The notes beneath the pieces were generated by a model. The model was not told the DNA's origin. It searched no databases and worked only from the letters and a program-made list of their open reading frames with translations. DNA of 64,000 nucleotides from Streptomyces sp. BK340 (GTDB taxonomy: Bacteria > Actinomycetota > Actinomycetes > Streptomycetales > Streptomycetaceae), in NCBI RefSeq assembly GCF_007827595.1, contig NZ_VISR01000014.1:62001-126000 (forward strand), in the 5' to 3' direction. Made by a program: the position numbers and the translations under genes. Shown one piece after another: positions 58,050 to 64,000 of this stretch (the first letter of the stretch is position 1; the number at the start of each line of letters is the position of its first letter).

Positions 58050-58198
58050 CTGGGGACTCCTCGGTTCCTCAGCTCGGTTTCATCGACACCACTCTCCGCA
58101 CGGGAAAGGGATGGAGCGAGTGGATTAGAGGCTGGTAACGTCGCGCTCTTCGGCCGGCGGCGACGCCCGGCACGGAGTACCGAACGGGGCCAACTCCC

Positions 58199-58921
58199 AT
58201 GCCCAAGCCCGCTCTTGCCGCCGCCCTCGCGGACATCGACACGGTCTTCAACGGCTTCGCGAGCCCGGACGAGACCGGCTGCGGCCTGTGCCACCTGCCC
58301 GAGGAGACCGCGTATCTGCGCACGCCGTACGTCCGCATGCCCGTCGGCGTCGTGCAGATGTACCTCTTCGAGGTGCCCGGCCACTTCGACGACCACGCGG
58401 CCTCGATGCGCCGCCTGCTCCCGCAGGCCGCACGGGCGATGGCCGACGCCACCCTCGGCTCGATCGGCCACGCCTGCCACGGGCTGAGCCTGGTGGACTG
58501 GCGCTCCTGGCCGGCCGAGCAGGCCGCGGCGATCGATGCCTTCCTGCGCGCCTGGTGGCAGGACACCCTGACGACCGCCGAACCGGTCTACGCCGTCGAC
58601 GACATCTTCGACACCTGTGTCACGATCGCGCGGAGCGTGACTCCGTTCCTCGACGACTGGCCCCGAGGACCGGTCGCCGGCACACACCTCGCCCACTGCG
58701 CCGACGTGTGGCTCTACGACCTGCTCTGCGACAACTCTCCCTTTCCCTGGTGGTACGACGACAGCGAGGAGGCGGGCCTCGCCGAGCTGCGCACCTGGCT
58801 GGCCGGCCCCGGAGCCGCCCGCCTGCACGCCCTGGGCGAGCACGACCTCGCCGTCCGCTGCGAACTCCTGGCGCTGCCCTACGACGAGCGCTGGGAGCAC
58901 CCCTGCTGGGACAGCGCCTGA
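58199..58921 (+). CDS. Conserved hypothetical protein with CxxCH motif
   Basis: 240 residues, soluble, no signal peptide. Notable: GCGLCHLPEETAYLRTPY with CGLCH at about residue 28, THLAHCADVWLYDLL, and WEHPCWDSA at the C-terminus, together several Cys/His that could bind a metal. CxxCH is not taken as a haem site because there is no export signal. Function unknown. Its last 43 bp overlap the convergent BKACE gene. Divergent from the RNA ligase gene with a 149-bp gap. Confidence 0.72.
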   Translation: MPKPALAAALADIDTVFNGFASPDETGCGLCHLPEETAYLRTPYVRMPVGVVQMYLFEVPGHFDDHAASMRRLLPQAARAMADATLGSIGHACHGLSLVDWRSWPAEQAAAIDAFLRAWWQDTLTTAEPVYAVDDIFDTCVTIARSVTPFLDDWPRGPVAGTHLAHCADVWLYDLLCDNSPFPWWYDDSEEAGLAELRTWLAGPGAARLHALGEHDLAVRCELLALPYDERWEHPCWDSA

Positions 58922-59607
58922 GCCACCAACTGAGCGTTGGACCGGGCCCGTTCGCCGTCCGGCAGAGCCAGGGTGTCCTCCAGACCGATGCGGGCGGCCA
59001 GGCCCAGCCGCCCGGCCAGACGCAGCACCGGCCAGGCACCGCCCTCCTCGCCGTGCAGCAGCACCGGGCGGCCGTGGGCACCGCCGAGCCCGGCCAGCAG
59101 GCTCCGCGCCGACGCCTGGGCCGTCGCCGGATCCGGGTCGGTCACCTCCGCGAGCACCCGCAGCACCCTCGGCCCGAGCGGGGAGGCCGCGAACCGGGCC
59201 GCTGCGTCGGTGCCGGACCAGATGCCCGCCTCCACACCGACACCCCGGGCGAGCAGGTGCCCGGCCACCTCCTCGGCGCCGGGCTCATGCCAGTTGACCG
59301 AGGCGAAGTCGGGCAGCGCCGACCAGCTGCGCACCCGGTCGAGCCGGGCGGCGGGGTCGGGCTCGGCCCAGGCGCCGGTGGTCACCCCGACCGGCACCGG
59401 CACCCGCGCCCGTATCGCCTCCAGCGTCGGGGCGAGCACCCGTGGGGACAGACTGTCGTGCCCGCACGGTGTCTTGGGGTGGACGTGGATCTCCGTGGCG
59501 CCGGCCGCGACCGCTTCGGCGGCGGACCGTGCCAAGTCCTCGGGGGACAAGGGCACACACGCGCCGTCCATGGCCGTGCGGCGGCCGTTGAGACACACCT
59601 GCATCAT
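58879..59607 (-). CDS. BKACE-type beta-keto acid cleavage enzyme
   Basis: 242 residues of the 3-keto-5-aminohexanoate cleavage (DUF849/BKACE) superfamily: TIM-barrel enzymes that condense a beta-keto acid with acetyl-CoA. Zinc ligands are in EIHVHPK; NWHEPGAEEVA and GLEDTLALPDG follow, the latter the typical C-terminal ligand region. It is shorter than the usual 270-300 residues. ATG 59607 is supported by a promoter-like element ending exactly six bases before it; ATG 59604 follows directly. The substrate is unknown. Confidence 0.82.
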   Translation of the reverse strand: MMQVCLNGRRTAMDGACVPLSPEDLARSAAEAVAAGATEIHVHPKTPCGHDSLSPRVLAPTLEAIRARVPVPVGVTTGAWAEPDPAARLDRVRSWSALPDFASVNWHEPGAEEVAGHLLARGVGVEAGIWSGTDAAARFAASPLGPRVLRVLAEVTDPDPATAQASARSLLAGLGGAHGRPVLLHGEEGGAWPVLRLAGRLGLAARIGLEDTLALPDGERARSNAQLVAQALSQQGCSQRSS

Positions 59608-59635
59608 GAGTCGATGGTGCCGGACGCCACTGACA
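59608..59635 (-). promoter_or_regulatory. TGTCAGTG promoter-like element before BKACE
   Basis: Minus strand: TGTCAGTG (59628-59635), N8, CACCAT (59614-59619), N6, then ATG 59607. Spacing is identical to the methyltransferase promoter at 8581-8608, predicting a leaderless transcript. Confidence 0.55.
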
Positions 59636-59659
59636 GTGCCCAACGGCGTGTCCCGGCAA

Positions 59660-59686
59660 GGGGTGCGGCATCCCCCTGCGCACCCC
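59660..59686 (-). terminator. Hairpin after the zinc-ribbon gene
   Basis: GGGGTGCG / CGCACCCC, perfect 8-bp stem, 11-nt loop, 22 bp beyond the stop of the gene at 59708-60310. Confidence 0.5.
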
Positions 59687-59707
59687 CCGGTTCCACCCCC
59701 CTGCCGA

Positions 59708-60310
59708 TCAGGCCGAGATCAGCAGCTGTGCCCGCCCGGCGCACGCCAGCGCCTGGGGCGTGAGCACGGGCCGGGGCACGAGGATCCCGCAGTCCGTGCA
59801 GACCGGACCGGACGAGGGCTCGTGGTCCAGGTCGAACTTCCATGTGAGGCGCTCACCGGAACACACGGGGCAGGCCGAGCCAGGCTCCCGCTCCAGCGCG
59901 GCGATCAGCCGGCGCAGCACCTCGGCCAGCGGCTCACCGGGGTGGACCCGCGGGTCGTCGCACCAGGCGACCCCGAACCCGCCCCAGGTCAGCCGGTGCC
60001 AGTCGTCCACGGTGCCGGGCCGGCGCAGCCCGTCGTGCTTCTCCTTCTTGCGGCGCTCGGCGAACTCGCCCTCATAGGTGAGCCAGACCTCGCGCGCCTC
60101 CTCCAGCTCCTCCAGTGCGGCCACGAGCCGCGCCGGGTCGGGGGAGCGGTCCTCCGGACCGAAACCGGCCCGGGAGCACAAGTGGTCCCAGGTCGCCCGG
60201 TGCCCGTAGGGAGCGAACCGCTCCAGGCACTTACGCAGTGAGTAGCGCCGCAGTGCCAGATCACACCGCGAATCGCGCACCTGTCTCGCCAGACTTCGGA
60301 ATCCGGCCAT
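59708..60310 (-). CDS. Hypothetical protein with C-terminal zinc ribbon
   Basis: 200 residues. An N-terminal helical part (MAGFRSLARQVRDSRCDLALRRYSLRKCLERFAPYG, in pieces) precedes EEAREVWLTYEGEFAERRKKEKHDGLRRP. The C-terminal region has two Cys pairs (CPVC ... CTDC, spaced about 24 residues) typical of a zinc ribbon. It could bind nucleic acid; no family is recognised. It is followed by a hairpin and, 100 bp on, by the BKACE gene. Confidence 0.7.
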   Translation of the reverse strand: MAGFRSLARQVRDSRCDLALRRYSLRKCLERFAPYGHRATWDHLCSRAGFGPEDRSPDPARLVAALEELEEAREVWLTYEGEFAERRKKEKHDGLRRPGTVDDWHRLTWGGFGVAWCDDPRVHPGEPLAEVLRRLIAALEREPGSACPVCSGERLTWKFDLDHEPSSGPVCTDCGILVPRPVLTPQALACAGRAQLLISA

Positions 60311-60567
60311 CGCCCTGCACCTCCGTCACACCTGCGTCCGCACTTCGGTCACCTCGGCGTCGCCGTACGGCTTTCCGCGACGTCGCCGAGTAGACGTATC
60401 GACACACGATCCGGCTCCATCCGATTTCCGATGCCCTCCCATAAGGCGCCCCGGGTTGACCGCCGGGCGCACCGGTCCTCGTGACTCCAAAACTTGACGC
60501 ATGTTCATCTTCAATCCCGGGGATACCGGCGGTAACGTCCGGCCCACCCCCGTCGGGAGGAGCTGCC

Positions 60568-63357
60568 ATGCCACGGCGCACCCCACGCAACGTGTTGTTC
60601 GACAGACTGAGAACTCCCCGCAGGCTCACCGGGTTCCTGAAGACGGCATCCGTATGCGTTCTCATCGCGGGAGTCCTCTCCCCGCTCACCCAGGCAGCGG
60701 CGGCGGAGAGCGCCACGGCCTCGAACGACTACTGCGGCGGCCAGTGTTCGGACATCCTGCCGCCGGGCGAGAACGGCAACGCCACCCTCGCCCAGATCCT
60801 GCTCAACCAGGCCTTCGGTGTCCAGCCCTCGCACGCCGAGGACCAGCTCGGTCCGTACGCCAACCTGGCGAACGGCTACTCGGGGCTCACCGACGCGAAG
60901 ATCAACACCTTTTTCAACGACGCCTCCTTCGGCGTCCCTTCCGACCAGGTGGCCTCCACCGAGAAGCCGGCCGGCCGCGGTGACGTGACGATCGTCCGCG
61001 ACAAGAAGACCGGTGTGCCGCACATCACAGGCACCACCCGGTACGGCACCGAGTTCGGTGCGGGGTACGCGGCCGCAGAGGACCGGCTGTGGCTGATGGA
61101 CGTCTTCCGGCACGTGGGCCGTGGCCAGCTGACCACCTTCGCCGGCGGCGCGGCCGCCAACCAGGGCCTGGAGCAGCAGTTCTACCGCAACGCGCCGTAC
61201 ACCGAGGCCGACCTGCAGGCGCAGATCGACAACGCCGTGGCGAACAACGGCGCCCGCGGCCAGCAGGCCCTCGCCGACGCCAACGCCTACCTCGCCGGCA
61301 TCAACTCCTACATCGACGCTTCCGACAGCGGCCGCTACTTCCCCGGTGAGTACGTCCTGACCGGCCACAAGGACTCCATCACCAACGCCGGCACCATAGA
61401 CCACTTCAAGATCACCGACCTGGTGGCGCTCGGCTCCGTCGTGGGCTCACTGTTCGGCTCCGGCGGGGGCGGCGAGGTCAACAACGCGCTCTCCCTGATC
61501 GCCGCCCAGTCCAAGTACGGCGTGGCGGAGGGCACCAAGGTCTGGGAGTCCTTCCGCGAGCGCAACGACGCCGAGGCCGTCCTGACCGTCCACAACGGCG
61601 AGAGCTTCCCCTACGCGTCCAGGCCCGACGACCCCAAGGGCGAGGCCCTGCCCGACCCCGGCTCGGTGACCCAGGAGCCGCTCGTCTACGACCGCACGGG
61701 CAGCGCCGCCACCGCGAGCGCCACCCGCGCCTCCACCGCGGCCGCCAGGACCACCCTCGGCTCCGCCAGGCGAGGCATGTCCAACGCCCTCGTGGTCAGC
61801 GGAAAGTACACCGCCGGCGGCCACCCCATCGCCGTCTTCGGGCCGCAGACCGGCTACTTCGCCCCGCAGCTGCTCATGCTCCAGGAGATCCAGGGCCCGG
61901 GCATCAGCGCCCGCGGCGCCTCCTTCGCGGGCCTGAGCATGTACGTCGAGCTGGGCCGCGGCCAGGACTACTCCTGGAGCGCGACCACCTCGGGCCAGGA
62001 CATCATCGACACCTACGCCGTCGAGCTGTGCCAGGACGACTACCACTACCTGTACCACGGCACCTGCACCGCGATGGACGAGGTCGAGCAGAAGAACGCG
62101 TGGAAGCCGACGACCGCCGACGGGACCGCGGCGGGGTCGTACACCATGCGGGTGTGGCGGACGAAGTACGGCCCGGTCGAGTACCGCGGCACGGTCGGCG
62201 GCAAGAAGGTCGCCTACACCACCCTGCGCTCCTCCTACCTGCACGAGGCCGACTCGATCATCGGCTTCCAGATGCTGAACGACCCCGACTACGTCAAGGG
62301 CCCGAAGGACTTCCAGAGCGCGGCCCAGCACATCAACTACACCTTCAACTGGTTCTACGCCGACTCCCAGCACACGGCGTACTACAACAGCGGCGACAAC
62401 CCGGTCCGGGCGAGCGGCGTCGACGCAGAGTTCCCGGTGTGGGCACAGCCGGCGTACGAGTGGCGGAACTGGGACCCGGCCACCAACACGGCCGACTACA
62501 CCCCGGCCTCCGCGCACCCCAGCTCGGTCGACCAGGACTACTACGTCTCCTGGAACAACAAGCAGGCCAAGGACTACACGACCGCTTCCTGGGGCGACGG
62601 GTCGGTTCACCGCGGCAACCTGCTCGAGGACCGGGTGAAGAAGCTGGTCGCGGCCGGCGGGGTGACCCGCACCAAGCTGGTGCAGGCCATGGCGGACGCG
62701 GCGCTCGCCGACCTGCGCGCCGAGGACGTGCTGCCCAAGCTGCTCAAGGTGATCAACTCCTCCCCGGTGACCGACTCCACGGCCGCCGACGCGGTGAACA
62801 AGCTCCAGGCGTGGGTGAGCGCCGGCGCCAGGCGCACGGAGACCTCGGCGGGTTCGAAGACCTACGCCAACGCCGACGCGATCCGCATCCTGGACGCCTG
62901 GTGGCCGCTGCTGGTGAAGGCGGAGTTCGAGCCCGGCCTGGGCAGCGACCTCTACACCGCGTTCACCGACAACCTGCCCGTGGACGAGGCCCCGTCCGCC
63001 GGGCACGGCCCGACCGGCTCGCACGCCGGGAGCTCCTTCCAGTACGGCTGGTGGAGCTATGTCGACAAGGACATCCGGTCGGTGCTCGGTGAGTCCGTGC
63101 AGGGACCGCTGGCCCGGCAGTACTGCGGCGGCGGCAGCCTCAGCGCCTGCCGGGACAGCCTGATCGGCACCCTGAAGCAGGCGGCGGGCCTGACCGCCGC
63201 CCAGGTCTACCCGGGTGACGACCAGTGCTCGGCCGGCGACCAGTGGTGCGCCGACTCGATCGTCCAGCGCACCCTGGGCGGCATCAAGCACGGCAGGATC
63301 AGCTGGCAGAACCGGCCGACCTTCCAGCAGGTCGTGGAGTACACGTCACACCGGTGA
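60568..63357 (+). CDS. Secreted penicillin acylase-family enzyme (Ntn hydrolase)
   Basis: 929 residues. A long signal peptide (about 1-47, cleavage near QAAAAES) leads a precursor that self-cleaves to alpha and beta chains. The predicted N-terminal nucleophile of the beta chain is Ser405 in RRGM|SNALVVSG. Upstream the alpha chain has DVTIVRDKKTGVPHITGTTRYGTEFGAGYAAAEDRLWLMDVFRH in parts. Related enzymes hydrolyse acyl amides: aculeacin, acyl-homoserine lactones, beta-lactam side chains. Which one applies here is not inferable. ATG 60568 follows GGGAGGAGC. The remaining gap 60311-60567 shows no gene. Confidence 0.9.
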   Translation: MPRRTPRNVLFDRLRTPRRLTGFLKTASVCVLIAGVLSPLTQAAAAESATASNDYCGGQCSDILPPGENGNATLAQILLNQAFGVQPSHAEDQLGPYANLANGYSGLTDAKINTFFNDASFGVPSDQVASTEKPAGRGDVTIVRDKKTGVPHITGTTRYGTEFGAGYAAAEDRLWLMDVFRHVGRGQLTTFAGGAAANQGLEQQFYRNAPYTEADLQAQIDNAVANNGARGQQALADANAYLAGINSYIDASDSGRYFPGEYVLTGHKDSITNAGTIDHFKITDLVALGSVVGSLFGSGGGGEVNNALSLIAAQSKYGVAEGTKVWESFRERNDAEAVLTVHNGESFPYASRPDDPKGEALPDPGSVTQEPLVYDRTGSAATASATRASTAAARTTLGSARRGMSNALVVSGKYTAGGHPIAVFGPQTGYFAPQLLMLQEIQGPGISARGASFAGLSMYVELGRGQDYSWSATTSGQDIIDTYAVELCQDDYHYLYHGTCTAMDEVEQKNAWKPTTADGTAAGSYTMRVWRTKYGPVEYRGTVGGKKVAYTTLRSSYLHEADSIIGFQMLNDPDYVKGPKDFQSAAQHINYTFNWFYADSQHTAYYNSGDNPVRASGVDAEFPVWAQPAYEWRNWDPATNTADYTPASAHPSSVDQDYYVSWNNKQAKDYTTASWGDGSVHRGNLLEDRVKKLVAAGGVTRTKLVQAMADAALADLRAEDVLPKLLKVINSSPVTDSTAADAVNKLQAWVSAGARRTETSAGSKTYANADAIRILDAWWPLLVKAEFEPGLGSDLYTAFTDNLPVDEAPSAGHGPTGSHAGSSFQYGWWSYVDKDIRSVLGESVQGPLARQYCGGGSLSACRDSLIGTLKQAAGLTAAQVYPGDDQCSAGDQWCADSIVQRTLGGIKHGRISWQNRPTFQQVVEYTSHR

Positions 63358-63375
63358 CGCCCGGACGGCGGCGGG

Positions 63376-64000
63376 TCAGACGATACGGCCCGCCGCCAGC
63401 ACCACCCGCGCCAGTTCCGGGTGCACGATGTCGCTGTGCGCCCCGGACGGCGGGCCCCCGGCGCGGACGACCGCGGCCGCGTCGACGTTCACACAGCCCG
63501 ATCCGGGCAGCGCCCCGTTCAGGGCCGCGGCGAGGTCCAGCTTCGCGGTGCCCGGCACCGCCTGCACCCCGTCGTGCCCCATGGCCCCCCACTCGGGGCC
63601 CAGCACACCCGCGACGTCGACACCCAGGACCGAGTGGTCGTCCCCCGCGAGACGCGAGGCGAGCGGATAGAAGGTGCCGAGCGCGCCGTCGAAGTGCGAG
63701 TAGCAGCACACCAGCGGGCCGTCGATCCGCTTCTGCAGGTCCTTGAGCGCGCCGGCGGTGTCCGGGTCCCCGGGCAGCCGGGCCGCGAACGCGTAGTGGG
63801 AGAAGGCGCCCTGCAGCAGGGTCACGGACTTCACCGTGCGCACTCCGCCGGGCAGCCCGCGCAGCGCGAACGCCACCAGCCGCCCGCCGAAGCTGTGTCC
63901 GACCAGATGCACCCGCACACCGGGAGCCGCCTGGGCCAACTGCCCGACGAAGGACCCGAGTCCGTGCTCGCCGACCGTCCCGGCCCGCCGTTTCATCATG
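63376..64000 (-). CDS. Alpha/beta hydrolase (5' part outside window)
   Basis: The C-terminal roughly 207 codons are visible and the frame is open at the right edge. The nucleophile elbow is GHSFGG (VHLVGHSFGGRLVAFALRGLP), with later Asp and His candidates in SHFDGALG and AHSDIVHPELARVV. Family: serine hydrolase/lipase-like cytoplasmic protein. Convergent with the acylase gene, with 18 bp between stops. Substrate unknown. Confidence 0.8.
   Translation of the reverse strand, partial: MMKRRAGTVGEHGLGSFVGQLAQAAPGVRVHLVGHSFGGRLVAFALRGLPGGVRTVKSVTLLQGAFSHYAFAARLPGDPDTAGALKDLQKRIDGPLVCCYSHFDGALGTFYPLASRLAGDDHSVLGVDVAGVLGPEWGAMGHDGVQAVPGTAKLDLAAALNGALPGSGCVNVDAAAVVRAGGPPSGAHSDIVHPELARVVLAAGRIV

Noticed and set aside
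58199..58921. CGLCH as a cytochrome c haem site
   Set aside because: No signal peptide or membrane anchor is present, and haem attachment to c-type sites occurs outside the membrane.

Overview
The window is high-GC DNA with strong G/C third-position bias, frequent GTG/TTG starts and GGAGG-type ribosome sites. Secreted hydrolases, TetR/MarR/GntR regulators, a class F-type sortase, homogentisate dioxygenase and a CitMHS carrier all point to a Streptomyces chromosome. From memory, the left end (DnaE2, dead Y-family polymerase, secreted lipase, LPMO) resembles the SCO1734-SCO1739 neighbourhood of S. coelicolor; I could not check this. I see no rRNA, tRNA, CRISPR array or prophage.

Layout. 1-3566: translesion pair dnaE2 (cut by the window edge) and a catalytically degenerate Y-family polymerase. 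3584-4490: divergent cupin and MarR genes around a 38-bp perfect palindrome. 4661-6599: convergent secreted lipase and cell-wall-anchored AA10 LPMO sharing a bidirectional terminator. 6962-13097: small enzymes and regulators (two GNAT genes, a SAM methyltransferase, DUF402, YtrA-type GntR, DUF72, AAA ATPase) plus a 44-residue basic protein. 13187-21993: surface polysaccharide locus: GH39-like hydrolase facing an operon of two GT2 glycosyltransferases, a NodB deacetylase and a 1283-residue flippase/GT-C-like fusion. 22280-24727: SGNH lipase and a membrane Ser/Thr kinase. 24737-31076: DUF4331 surface protein, TPR protein and His-rich NicO metal exporter, divergent from an ECF sigma factor and its zinc anti-sigma factor.

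31203-35448: small protein, CoA-transferase, DrrAB-type ABC exporter with divergent TetR, then a MITE whose CTAG target duplication contains the tetR stop codon. 35487-39200: nucleotidyltransferase remnant, a protein resembling only the C-terminal part of type ISP restriction enzymes, a HutC-type GntR regulator and hmgA. 39356-42967: lipoprotein, TetR and a molybdopterin oxidoreductase. 43091-46029: CitMHS transporter, then a surface protein with its own sortase. 46248-48121: orphan sugar-type ABC ATPase and a truncated hydrolase. 48318-50804: aldehyde and alcohol dehydrogenases. 50808-52772: DMT transporter, Streptomyces intergenic repeat, ArsR regulator. 52819-56251: acyl-CoA module (TetR with acyl-CoA dehydrogenase; a second TetR with MaoC). 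56368-64000: SoxR, RNA ligase, CxxCH protein, BKACE enzyme, zinc-ribbon protein, secreted penicillin acylase-type enzyme and a partial alpha/beta hydrolase.

Regulatory sequence links distant genes. The 19-bp operator upstream of the first acyl-CoA TetR recurs upstream of the aldehyde/alcohol dehydrogenase pair 5 kb away. A second 14-bp operator is shared by the other TetR and maoC. Two genes 51 kb apart (methyltransferase and BKACE) carry the same promoter layout, TGTCAGTG-N8-CAnnnT-N6-ATG, which resembles the mycobacterial DNA-damage (RecA-NDp/PafBC) promoter and predicts leaderless mRNAs. Five copies of a roughly 40-bp GC-rich palindromic element lie inside coding sequences without breaking the frame.
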